From contig JAJEGI010000163.1 in NCBI GenBank assembly GCA_022819945.1, positions 1 to 64,000 on the forward strand: 64,000 nt of DNA. Reading direction: 5' to 3'. Origin of the DNA: Candidatus Poribacteria bacterium (lineage in GTDB: Bacteria > Poribacteria > WGA-4E > WGA-3G). Shown in pieces: positions 13,505 through 22,147 of this stretch (position 1 is its first letter; each line of letters starts with the position of its first letter). Both the position numbers and the translations under genes were made by a program. The notes under the pieces are model-generated. The model did not search any database and had not been told where the DNA came from. It worked only from the letters and a program-made list of their open reading frames with translations.

Positions 13505-15676
13505 TTACCTAACATTCCTCCACAATAGCACTGTACCATCTTCACTGCCACTTGCCAGCGTCTGACCATCTGGACTGAAGGACACGCTATTGATGCTATC
13601 CTGATGCCCAGTGAAGGTGTGGAGATGTTTGCCCGTGTCTACACCCCACAAACGGATAGTTCCGTCGATGCTGCCACTCGCCAGCGTCTGACCATCTGGA
13701 CTGAATGATACGCTATTGACACCCCCTTCATGCCCAGTGAAGGTGCGGAGCTGTTTACCTGTATTCACATCCCACAAACGGATACCGGTGTCATAACCAC
13801 TACTCGCCAACGTTTGACTATCTGGACTGAACGCCATGCTATTGACACTATTCGGATGTGCAGTGAGCACGTGGAGCTGTTGCCCTGTGTCTATATCCCA
13901 CAAACGGATAGTTCCGTCCTCCTTAAAGTTGCTCGACGGACTCTCGGGATCGGACACACTGACACTCGCTAGCATTTGACCATCTGGGCTGAACAACACG
14001 TTAGTGACGCTATTGTCATGCCCAGTGAGGGTGCGGAGCTGTTGCCCCGTGTCTATATCCCACAAACGGATTTCGTCCCAATTGCCACTTGCGAGTGTGC
14101 GACCATCCGGGCTGAGCGACACGCTAATAACCTGCCCCCCATGCCCAGTGAGGGTGCGGAGCTGTTGACCCGTATTGACATCCCACAAATGGAGCGTATC
14201 GCCCCTACCCTCACTCATCAGTGTGCGACCATCTGGACTGGATGACACGTTGACAGGACTCCAATGTCCAGTGAGGGTGCGGAACTGTTTCCCCGTGTCT
14301 ACATCCCATAAATAGATAGTTACGGGTTTAGACATAATATGCATGCCCCGCGGCTGGACAATATCCTTAACACTACTACTTGCCAGCGTTTTACCATCCG
14401 GGCTGAACGACACGTTAGTGACCATAGACGTATGCCCTGTGATGGTGCGGAGCTGTTGACCCGTATCTACATCCCATAAACGGATCGTATTGTCCATGCT
14501 GACACTCGCCAGCGTTTGACCATCCGGACTGAACGACACGCTATTGACACTCTTCTCATGCTCTGTGAGGGTGTGGCGCCGTTGCCCCGTATTCACATCC
14601 CATAAATAGATAGTTCCATCCCAACTGCCACTTGCCAGTATTTGGCCATCTGGACTGAGCGACACACTATTGAAACTACTCTTATGCCCAGTGAAGGTGC
14701 GGAGATGTTTGCCCGTATTCACATCCCACAAATGGAGCGTATCGCGCTCCGTACTATCACTCACGAGCGTCTGACCATTTGGACTGAACGCCACGCTACG
14801 GACCCAGCCCTCATGCCCCGTGAGCGTGTAGAGCTGTTTACCCGTGGCTGCGTCCCACAAACGGATGGTAGTTCTGTCCCTAATGCCACTTGATGGGAGG
14901 TTAGTATCGTATCCCCCGACACTTGCCAGCGTTTGACCATCCGTGCTGAACGCCACGCTATTGACGCTATTCTCATGTGCCTTGAAGGTGCGGAGATGTT
15001 CGCCCGTGCTTACATCCCACAAACGGATCGTTTCGTCTTTACTGCCACTTGCCAACGTTTGACCATCCGGACTGAACGCCATGCTATTGACCCCATACGT
15101 ATGCTTTATGAGGGTGTGGAGATGTTTACCGGTGGTCACATCCCACAAACGGATCGTTCTGTCATTCCAGACGCCGCCGGTGCTCGCCAGCGTTTTACCA
15201 TCAGGGCTGAATAACATGTTATTGACCCAATCGTCATCCCCTGACATGTTATTGACACTCTTCCGATGCACAGTGAGGGTGTGGTGCTGTTTACCTGTAT
15301 CCATGTCCCACAAGCGGATGGTAGTCCCTCCGCTATTACTCGCCAAGGTTTGACCGTCTGGACTGAACACAAAGTTCTCATCGCCTGCAAGGAGGTTGAG
15401 GGCTATACCTGTCTGCGCATCGTATATCCAGATACCGATACTCCCCGTTACTGCCAAACGCGTACCATCCGGAGAATACGCGAGATTATTATAAACTGTG
15501 TCTCTGACCTGGGTTTTACGATGCGCGTGACTATTATAAACCAGGCCTTTACCGAGACGGGCTTTTGCGCCCTCGGGTAAACGCAACGTTAGGGTATCTT
15601 GCCCGAAAGTAATCGATAGATACACACTTAAAATAATAAATAACATCGAAAAAATAGAAAACACCTTTTTCATCAT
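13505..15676 (-). CDS. Exported WD40-repeat protein, about 15 blades
   Basis: 723 aa. Residues 1-25 form a signal peptide (MMKKVFSIFSMLFIILSVYL, cleaved near FGQ). I count 15 WD-type units built on FSPDGQTLASGS..TIRLWDV.TGKQLRTLTGH, enough for two seven-blade propellers plus one. One unit ends in IRLWGVD rather than WD. Such propellers are protein-binding scaffolds; no catalytic domain is fused. The DNA of the units is also very alike, so the array has probably grown by recent duplication or is kept alike by gene conversion. Acting outside the cytoplasmic membrane is inferred from the signal peptide. Confidence 0.93.
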   Translation of the reverse strand: MMKKVFSIFSMLFIILSVYLSITFGQDTLTLRLPEGAKARLGKGLVYNSHAHRKTQVRDTVYNNLAYSPDGTRLAVTGSIGIWIYDAQTGIALNLLAGDENFVFSPDGQTLASNSGGTTIRLWDMDTGKQHHTLTVHRKSVNNMSGDDDWVNNMLFSPDGKTLASTGGVWNDRTIRLWDVTTGKHLHTLIKHTYGVNSMAFSPDGQTLASGSKDETIRLWDVSTGEHLRTFKAHENSVNSVAFSTDGQTLASVGGYDTNLPSSGIRDRTTIRLWDAATGKQLYTLTGHEGWVRSVAFSPNGQTLVSDSTERDTLHLWDVNTGKHLRTFTGHKSSFNSVSLSPDGQILASGSWDGTIYLWDVNTGQRRHTLTEHEKSVNSVSFSPDGQTLASVSMDNTIRLWDVDTGQQLRTITGHTSMVTNVSFSPDGKTLASSSVKDIVQPRGMHIMSKPVTIYLWDVDTGKQFRTLTGHWSPVNVSSSPDGRTLMSEGRGDTLHLWDVNTGQQLRTLTGHGGQVISVSLSPDGRTLASGNWDEIRLWDIDTGQQLRTLTGHDNSVTNVLFSPDGQMLASVSVSDPESPSSNFKEDGTIRLWDIDTGQQLHVLTAHPNSVNSMAFSPDSQTLASSGYDTGIRLWDVNTGKQLRTFTGHEGGVNSVSFSPDGQTLASGSIDGTIRLWGVDTGKHLHTFTGHQDSINSVSFSPDGQTLASGSEDGTVLLWRNVR

Positions 15677-16200
15677 GAACTCCTTCTAACCCGGATTTCC
15701 TATTGCTTTCATGTGAACGCGTGTATTGTTACTACACATGAATGAAAAAAAAGTTGCACTTTTTTGGGGTTAGATGGTAACTGCGTGTTTTGGGGTTAAG
15801 AGCTTTTTCAAAGGAGGGTATTGTTTCGGAACCTAGGTAGCCTTCTTTTCTGGCGAGGTTTCAAACCGCTTCAAGAAATTATTGGATTTCACGTCTTTTT
15901 TCAAGGATCCTTCCGAGACGCTGGCGGTGTAAAGTTGGGTTTCACTGTGTTTTTGAATAAATGCGTGGGATATTGACTTTCAGGCGTGTTTGGTATATCT
16001 ACATATAACTTCTCAACACCGTTCAACCCAACCTACGGGATTGGGGGCAATCAATCTACACACTAAATTGACGCTTATGGTTCGGTTGGGAATGCACGTC
16101 GCATTTGGGCGTGTACGCCGCAAAACCGAACCTACCGGGTCTGGTGAGTGAAAATTCGATCGAAAAATGGATAATTGAATGCCCCTGTGGTGTTTCCAAA
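15677..16200. repeat. Intergenic region with dispersed GGTTCGGTT element
   Basis: No gene. 15874-15910 (AAGAAATTATTGGATTTCAC and following T-run) recurs at 21466 and 42440. 16017-16192 is a longer unit: TTCAACCCAACCTACGG, then GGTTCGGTT (16079) facing AACCGAACC (16125), CTACCGGG, and an AATTCGATCGAAAAATGGA tail. Copies are at 21505-21612 and 42866-43030. Confidence 0.75.
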
Positions 16201-16206
16201 GAAAAT

Positions 16207-16235
16207 TTGCTTTTCCGCTTTAATTGTGGTATCAT
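16207..16235 (+). promoter_or_regulatory. Sigma70-type promoter of rpmB
   Basis: TTGCTT (16207-16212), a 17-bp spacer and TATCAT (16230-16235), about 50 bases before the rpmB start. AAGGAG is well placed before the ATG. Confidence 0.6.
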
Positions 16236-16287
16236 TAATGATTAGGTTTAACCGACATTTTAGCGGAAAGCAAAAGGAGAGATCAAG

Positions 16288-16500
16288 ATGTCACGCGTCT
16301 GTAGTATTTGTAGTAAACGCCCGATGACGGGTAACCAGATTAGTAAATCATTTCGGCACACAAAGCGGCGTTGGCTTCCAAATCTTCAACGGGTTCGGGT
16401 TCAAACGGAGTCAGGTCCGAGGCGGATCCGTGTATGTACGAAATGTCTGAAGAGTGGAAGGGTCGCTAAAGTTATATCGAGAATGCCTGCCGCTGTATAG
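16288..16500 (+). CDS. rpmB: 50S ribosomal protein L28
   Basis: 70 aa, within the normal length. It opens with SRVCSICSKRPMTGNQ and has the conserved SHxxKxTKRRWxPNLQ-type core (KSFRHTKRRWLPNLQRVRV). It carries two CxxC pairs (C5/C8 and VCTKC), the zinc-binding form of L28. It is a structural protein of the large ribosomal subunit. It stands alone, with its own promoter and an AAAGGAG ribosome site, between intergenic repeats and the convergent rel gene. Confidence 0.97.
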   Translation: MSRVCSICSKRPMTGNQISKSFRHTKRRWLPNLQRVRVQTESGPRRIRVCTKCLKSGRVAKVISRMPAAV

Positions 16501-16560
16501 CATATCACATCCGGAGCGTGTTCCCCAATATTAGAGGATTGAGACTGTCATAGCTTGGAT

Positions 16561-18768
16561 TTAGGACATGCGGGTGACGCGTTGTACGCCTTTTAGTTGT
16601 CGAATCGCTTGCATGACTTTATCGAGTTGTTCAGCCCCAGTAACATCTATTGTCAAGTTGTCAGCGGCTGTAGCATCAAGATGGACAGTAGAGGGTTGGA
16701 AGGTTCCACACCGGATATTTACCTTGTATTGTGCGATGGCAGTGGTAATTTCGCCGAGCATTCCGGGTCGATCACTGCATTCGACGAGGATTTTGACGGG
16801 GTATATATCAGGTGGGTGGCTTCCGTTTTCGGCAAGTGGTTTTTCGGGCCATTTGCCTGCTAAGAGTCGTTCGGGTTCATCGAGTATCCGCATGCATCCG
16901 GTTCTATGTACGGAAACGCCACGTCCTCGAGTGATATAGCCGACGACTTGGTCTCCAGGGATGGGGTTACAGCATTTCATGATCCGCATCATCCCTAAGT
17001 CAATATCGTTCTCAAGTTGGATAGCGGGTGATGCTTCCGATTTCCGTTCTGGTTTAACATCTTCTGTGGTTTCGGTCTCAGGTTTCTGGCCCTCAGGTTT
17101 CAAGAGATTGACGACATGGATCGCTGACTCATCCCCGTTGCCGATGCGGACGAAAAGTTCTTCGAGGTTTTTGAGTTTGAGTTGTTTGGCGATATTGAGC
17201 AGTTCTGGGGAATTGAGATAATCGCGTGCGTTAAGATAGAAGACGCGTAACTCTGCTTCAAGAAATTTCTTACCCAATTCCAGTGCGTCCGCTCTATCTT
17301 TTTCACGGAACCAATGCCTAATTTTACCGCGCGCTGTACCGGTTTTCACATAAGGTAGCCAACTCCGACTCGGTTTTCCATTCGCTTGGGTCCGAATATT
17401 GACTTGGTCGCCATTCTCGAGTACGCGTCGGATGGGTGCGATAGAACCGTTCACTTCTGCGCCGACACATGTATGCCCAACATCTGTATGAATTTTATAG
17501 GCGAAGTCGATAACAGTCGCGCCTGCTGGTAGTTTAAAGAGGTCACCTTTCGGTGAAAAGATGTACACTTCATCCTGAAAGAGTTCGAGTTTCATGGATT
17601 CTAAAAACTGATGGGGGCTGTCCTGCGTCTCTTGTATGTCTTCTAATATCTGCTTGTAGCTGGCGAAAATGGAGCGCCCCTGTTCGCTTGTTGGCACCCC
17701 TTCTTTATAGCTCCAATGCGCGGCAATGCCGTCCTCAGCGACTTTATGCATCTGATAGCTGCGGACCTGGATTTCGACAGGTTTACCGTCATCTAAAATC
17801 GTGGTATGGAGTGACTGGTATCCATTTTTCTTCGGTTGACCGACCCAATCACGAAGTCGGTCGGGGTGGTAACTCCATTTATGGTGGAGTGCGCCCAGAG
17901 CGATGTAGCAGTCAGCGTCGGTTTTAACAAGGACCCGGAGCCCGACGAGGTCCCGGATTTCGCTGAAGGGTGTTCCTTTCTGTTGCATTTTCTGATAGAT
18001 ACTGTAGATATGTTTTGTTCTGCCGTGAACATCAGCGTAGACGCCCCGTTCTTCAAGGACTTGGCGAATTTCTTTCACCATTTTATCACAGTACGCTTCG
18101 CGCTCAGCGAGTTTCTGGTTCAAGAGGTCCGCAATTTTCCGATATTCGTCGGGGTATAGATGCTTGAATGCGAGATCTTCAAGGCGACTCATGATCCGCC
18201 AAATCCCCAATCGGTGTGCGATGGGCGCGTAAATCTCCAATGTCTCCTTTGCGATGCGTTGACATTTCTCGTCAGATAAAAAATTGAGCGTTTGCATGTT
18301 ATGCAGTCGATCAGCGAGTTTAATGAGGATGACCCGCATATCTTCTGCTGTTGCTAAGAGGAGTTTTCGGTAGGTTTCCGCTTGGCGTTTTCGGTGCACG
18401 CGTTCTTCGACCGTAGTTGTTGTGCTGGCAGTTGGGGAGGTAACGCTCGGTCTATATTGCCCGATCTTTGTGACACCTTCAACAAGATTTGCGATGTTAG
18501 GGCCGAAGCGTACTTTCAGTTCTTCACGGGTGATGCCAGTATCTTCAAGGACATCGTGCATAAGTCCGGCACAGATTGTATGGGTATCTAAGCGTAGTTC
18601 GGCGAGTATTTCAGCGGTTTCGACACAATGGGAAAAATAGGGTTCTCCGGATTTTCGTTTTTGCCCTTTATGTGCATCTTGCGCGAAACGGTAGCAACGC
18701 TCGAGGAGTTCAATCTCTGCTTCGGGGTTATATGCTTGAATCTGGGTTATTAGGGATTTGACACTCAT
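16561..18768 (-). CDS. rel: Bifunctional (p)ppGpp synthetase/hydrolase
   Basis: 735 aa from the ATG at 18768 (MSVKSLITQIQ); the upstream 17 codons overlap recJ more deeply. Domains in order: HD hydrolase (SHCVETAEI, HDVLEDT, about 40-190), synthetase (SIYQKMQQKG, RDLVGLRVLV, KKNGYQSLHTT, about 225-360), TGS (about 390-455), a helical/zinc-finger region with CCNPIPGD, and a C-terminal ACT (about 660-735). The intact HD residues suggest both synthesis and breakdown of the stringent-response alarmone. The start lies inside the 3' end of recJ (41-bp overlap), so the two genes are expressed together. Confidence 0.96.
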   Translation of the reverse strand: MSVKSLITQIQAYNPEAEIELLERCYRFAQDAHKGQKRKSGEPYFSHCVETAEILAELRLDTHTICAGLMHDVLEDTGITREELKVRFGPNIANLVEGVTKIGQYRPSVTSPTASTTTTVEERVHRKRQAETYRKLLLATAEDMRVILIKLADRLHNMQTLNFLSDEKCQRIAKETLEIYAPIAHRLGIWRIMSRLEDLAFKHLYPDEYRKIADLLNQKLAEREAYCDKMVKEIRQVLEERGVYADVHGRTKHIYSIYQKMQQKGTPFSEIRDLVGLRVLVKTDADCYIALGALHHKWSYHPDRLRDWVGQPKKNGYQSLHTTILDDGKPVEIQVRSYQMHKVAEDGIAAHWSYKEGVPTSEQGRSIFASYKQILEDIQETQDSPHQFLESMKLELFQDEVYIFSPKGDLFKLPAGATVIDFAYKIHTDVGHTCVGAEVNGSIAPIRRVLENGDQVNIRTQANGKPSRSWLPYVKTGTARGKIRHWFREKDRADALELGKKFLEAELRVFYLNARDYLNSPELLNIAKQLKLKNLEELFVRIGNGDESAIHVVNLLKPEGQKPETETTEDVKPERKSEASPAIQLENDIDLGMMRIMKCCNPIPGDQVVGYITRGRGVSVHRTGCMRILDEPERLLAGKWPEKPLAENGSHPPDIYPVKILVECSDRPGMLGEITTAIAQYKVNIRCGTFQPSTVHLDATAADNLTIDVTGAEQLDKVMQAIRQLKGVQRVTRMS

Positions 18769-21307
18769 TTTCCACGCGCTCCCACATAGATTCAATGTTT
18801 TCTTGTAGCTGAAACTCAATGAAAGACGGGCTTGTCTGCTTGATCCATTGCCCTCTCACGTAAGTTGGCGAACGAGATAAATCACTTTTCTGAGCAGGCC
18901 GGAGTTTCACGAGCCTGTGTCCTGATTCCGCGTACCGCTCAATAAACTTCAATTCTTCAAAGATAGTGAGTCCGGTTTCAACTGTCGCGGGAGCCCCCAG
19001 TGTGCCGTTTAACATTGCTGTTTCGGGGTATCCTTCCGCTCCATTTGACTGTATGGTTTTACGTATCCCGCCGTACAATTGCTGTAATTCTGTTTTTTCG
19101 GGATATTTTTTGGCGACCCAATTCTGTATCTCGGTTCCGTCTGCATCGCCGTAGATGAGATGCAGGCAGGAGGTTTCTTTCGTTGCGAAAGCGGGTGTGC
19201 ATCGCTTAAAAAAGAGGTCTGGACTCGGTGTGAGATGGCAAAAGACAACATGCTTTACGAAAGGAAATGCTTCGTGCCTTGATAAACTGCTACTTGAGGC
19301 GATTGTCCTGAGTTCGCCGCGTTCCAATTGCTGCAATAACGTTGCTTCCACTTCAGGGGATGTTGTCTCATCGTGCCTCGCAATCCCCTCGATGCTCTCT
19401 GGTAGTAGCCTTGTGAGCAAACAGTCCAGCATTTCTTTATCCTGTACATAAATTATACAAGATTCTTCTCGTTGCAGCAACTTTAAAAGATAGTCTCTTT
19501 TCTTGGTATTGCGCCTGTCGGCAATTTTTACGGAGGATTCCTCATCAAGTCTGGGAAAAACATTCCAGTGCATGTCCCTGCCTTCAGCGTGTATCTCCCA
19601 ATCTTTAAGGATAAGTTGTACGGATTGGGTGCCTTGCCACTCGTTGATCTGTGGTGAGAAGGCGATGTCAAGTGAGACGTTGGGACGTTTGAAAGTAACG
19701 AGTTGGTCGCCGGCTCCCCATGCGATGGCACAGTGTCTTGTGCCCCCGTCGGTGACGAACATTTTCAGGTGGCTTCCCTCCTGTCCCATTGTTCTGGGTG
19801 TACCGTCAGCAACTTTGACGCGTCGTTTGCCAAAAAGCGGGGATGGATTTTCCTGTCCAAACGGTTCGAATTGCTCAAGTTCCTTTAGTGTGTCTAACGT
19901 TAAAAGGGAAAGATGCGTTTCAAACTCAAGGTCGAGTTTCGGTTGGAGTGCTTCCTCTGTGAGATGTTCAGACGCGTATTTGTTGAAAGCGTCCTTGAAT
20001 TTGGGAATATTTCTTTTTTCGATTGTTAACCCTGCTGCTGCTGCGTGTCCACCGTGTTTCACGAGCAAATCAGTGCAGGCGACGAGACTATTGGCAAGGT
20101 TCATTCCTTCAATACAACGCCCGGACCCCGTCGCTGTATCGCCGTTAATTGCGAGGACGATGGTAGGTTTGTAATAGGATTGCATCAAACGTGCGGCGAC
20201 AATGCCGACGACCCCTTGTGCCTTTTCGTCCCATCTGTCGCTGGCAACAACAATCCCTACGGTGTTATCATCAACCTCTTTTTCAATGATCTCTGCTGCT
20301 TGATCTTGGATCTGTTTTTCTAAATCTTGTCGATCCCGATTTGCCTGATTGAGTTGAGAGGCGATCCGAGTTGCGACATTCTCAGCGTCGGTGGTTAGTA
20401 GGTCAACCACTTTATGTGCGGTATCCATTCTTCCTGCAGCGTTGATTCGGGGTCCTAATTTAAAAGAGAGTGCGTATCCGTCGAGCGGTGTATCAATTTT
20501 ATGTCCGGCGGCTTCACATAAAGCATGAACTCCAGGACGTTCCCGTTTATCAAGTTCCGCCAATCCTAAACGGCTCAAAATTCGATTCTCTCCAGTTAGC
20601 GATGCCATGTCTACGACGGTGCCCAATGCAACGAGATCCAAGAGTGACGCAAGAAACATTCTATCGTCTATTAACCCCTGCGCCAATTTGAAGGCTAAAC
20701 CGACCCCCGCGAGTTCTGTATAAGGGTATTCATTCCCCGGAATCTTAGGTGAAATTAGGGCGTGTGCTGGTGGCTGTTCCTGCTCTGGTTGGTGGTGGTC
20801 GGTGACAATAACATCCATACCGAGTTGGTTGGCTAAGGCGACTTCTTTAACCGACGTGATACCACAGTCTACAGTGATTATCAACTTTGCATCGTTTTTC
20901 TCGTGAATTTTTTTTATGGCGTCTTCGCTGAGGCCGTAGCCTTCATCAAATCGGCTCGGAATATAGTAGTCGGCAAGAACATCCATCTGACGGAACGTAT
21001 TCAGCAACAGCGCAGTGGCGGTGGTGCCATCGGTATCATAATCGCCATAGACACAGATTTTCTCGCCGCGCGAGATCGCCGTGTGTATTCGTTCCACGGC
21101 TTTGTCCATATTGGCTAATTCAAACGGGGAGTGGAGTTCATCAAAAGTCGGGGAAAGGTAGGCTTTTGCTTCGGTAGCAGTTTTTATTCCGCGGTTGATC
21201 AGGAGTTGTGCAGCAAAAGGAGAGACACCCACCTCAGCGGCTAATGCCAAACTCCTGTCAATATCTGAATCTCTGAACCGCCACTGCTTATGGGTGGGTT
21301 TTCTCAT
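18728..21307 (-). CDS. recJ: Single-stranded-DNA-specific exonuclease RecJ
   Basis: 859 aa. DHH-family motifs are in order: VYGDYDTDGTTATALLL (motif I), TVDCGITS (II), VTDHHQPE (III, DHH), and the DHHA1 part with the GG-type HGGHAAAAG. An OB-like domain follows (about 455-560). The C-terminal 280 residues exceed the E. coli protein (577 aa) and match the longer RecJ type with an extra domain. It degrades single-stranded DNA 5' to 3' in recombination and mismatch repair. It overlaps rel downstream. A promoter TTGACA-17-TAGTAT lies about 90 bp upstream. Confidence 0.96.
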   Translation of the reverse strand: MRKPTHKQWRFRDSDIDRSLALAAEVGVSPFAAQLLINRGIKTATEAKAYLSPTFDELHSPFELANMDKAVERIHTAISRGEKICVYGDYDTDGTTATALLLNTFRQMDVLADYYIPSRFDEGYGLSEDAIKKIHEKNDAKLIITVDCGITSVKEVALANQLGMDVIVTDHHQPEQEQPPAHALISPKIPGNEYPYTELAGVGLAFKLAQGLIDDRMFLASLLDLVALGTVVDMASLTGENRILSRLGLAELDKRERPGVHALCEAAGHKIDTPLDGYALSFKLGPRINAAGRMDTAHKVVDLLTTDAENVATRIASQLNQANRDRQDLEKQIQDQAAEIIEKEVDDNTVGIVVASDRWDEKAQGVVGIVAARLMQSYYKPTIVLAINGDTATGSGRCIEGMNLANSLVACTDLLVKHGGHAAAAGLTIEKRNIPKFKDAFNKYASEHLTEEALQPKLDLEFETHLSLLTLDTLKELEQFEPFGQENPSPLFGKRRVKVADGTPRTMGQEGSHLKMFVTDGGTRHCAIAWGAGDQLVTFKRPNVSLDIAFSPQINEWQGTQSVQLILKDWEIHAEGRDMHWNVFPRLDEESSVKIADRRNTKKRDYLLKLLQREESCIIYVQDKEMLDCLLTRLLPESIEGIARHDETTSPEVEATLLQQLERGELRTIASSSSLSRHEAFPFVKHVVFCHLTPSPDLFFKRCTPAFATKETSCLHLIYGDADGTEIQNWVAKKYPEKTELQQLYGGIRKTIQSNGAEGYPETAMLNGTLGAPATVETGLTIFEELKFIERYAESGHRLVKLRPAQKSDLSRSPTYVRGQWIKQTSPSFIEFQLQENIESMWERVENECQIPNNPDSSI

Positions 21308-21401
21308 AATGTTCCTATCGTGGTCGAGAAAGGAAATCTGCGCTTTGTGTTACATTGTTACATTAAGGGGACTTGCAGGCGACGTTTTTCTGAATATTGA
21401 T

Positions 21402-21430
21402 ATACTACCATATAAATTTGGATTTGTCAA
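21402..21430 (-). promoter_or_regulatory. Sigma70-type promoter of recJ-rel
   Basis: On the minus strand TTGACA (21425-21430), 17-bp spacer, TAGTAT (21402-21407). The leader to the recJ ATG at 21307 would be roughly 90 bases. Confidence 0.65.
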
Positions 21431-21459
21431 ATTTTTTGCAACGCCGCTTCAGCACCATT

Positions 21460-21612
21460 CAATTTTAAGAAATTATTAGGTTTCACACCTTTTTTTCATT
21501 TCAGGATCCGGTTCGGTTAGGAGGGAAATTGAAGAAACACCCCAGCAAAAACACCGAACCTACCGGGCCTGGGGGTGAAAATTCGATCGAAAAATGGACA
21601 ATTGAATGTCTC
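21460..21612. repeat. Dispersed GGTTCGGTT intergenic repeat, copy 2
   Basis: Contains TTTTAAGAAATTATTAGGTT, GGATCCGGTTCGGTTAGG, ACCGAACCTACCGGGCCTG and the AATTCGATCGAAAAATGGAC tail, in the same order as the 15.9-16.2 kb and 42.4-43.0 kb copies. No coding potential. Confidence 0.75.
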
Positions 21613-21621
21613 TGAACGCTG

Positions 21622-21787
21622 CTTATAGTAAAGCCCACAATTAATTATACACCTGAGATTGGCGGGGTTAAGCAAGTTTCAGTAGTAAATAAGCCAAGTT
21701 GCCCCCTGTTTATACACATAGCACTCCGCTGGAGTGCAAGAGGTTAAATACACCGTTTTCTATAGATATATCACCCCTCTGGGGTGA
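21622..21787 (+). repeat. MITE left end followed by hairpin pair A-33-D
   Basis: CTTATAGTAAAGCCC at 21622-21636 matches the left terminal repeat of the 3973 MITE, but no matching right end follows; a partial copy. Hairpin A is at 21721-21737 and TCACCCCTCTGGGGTGA at 21771-21787, 33 bp apart, with TTTTCTATAGATATA before the second. The same order of parts occurs at 3973-4203. Confidence 0.8.
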
Positions 21788-22147
21788 GGAAAGTGGACCG
21801 AGAACTTCGTCGAACCGTTCAAAATCTGTTAGTAGCAAGTTGGGTTAGTAAATAAGCACATTGCCCATCGCTGGCGGGCGGGGAAACCCCGCCCCTACGG
21901 GAGTTCGGATCCTCTCGGAAATCCGAAAATCTGAATTTATTATTTAATATTGCTTACATGAAGTTTAAAAAAATAAATCGGTAATTTGGCGAGGATACAA
22001 TCCTTGAAGAAATACGCAGAAATACCCAAGCAAAAACCCTGCAGGGGGACCACCCGACTTGTGCAGAATACGGAATTACCGAATCAATAAATTAATCTTC
22101 ATGCAAAGTGCAGCAAAACACGTGATTAGTGTCGCGTCTGAAAGACA
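21788..22147. other. Intergenic stretch with short repeats, no gene seen
   Basis: Holds the palindrome GGCGGGGAAACCCCGCC near 21887 and the string ACCCAAGCAAAAACCCTGCAG near 22025, both shared with other gaps in the window. No credible reading frame. Confidence 0.6.

Noticed and set aside
13730..15580. Plus-strand frames opposite the WD40 gene
   Set aside because: They mirror the WD40 repeats in another frame and show no independent signals.
19503..20174. 223-residue plus-strand frame opposite recJ
   Set aside because: Low-complexity Ser/Cys-rich translation antisense to a clear RecJ; no ribosome site.
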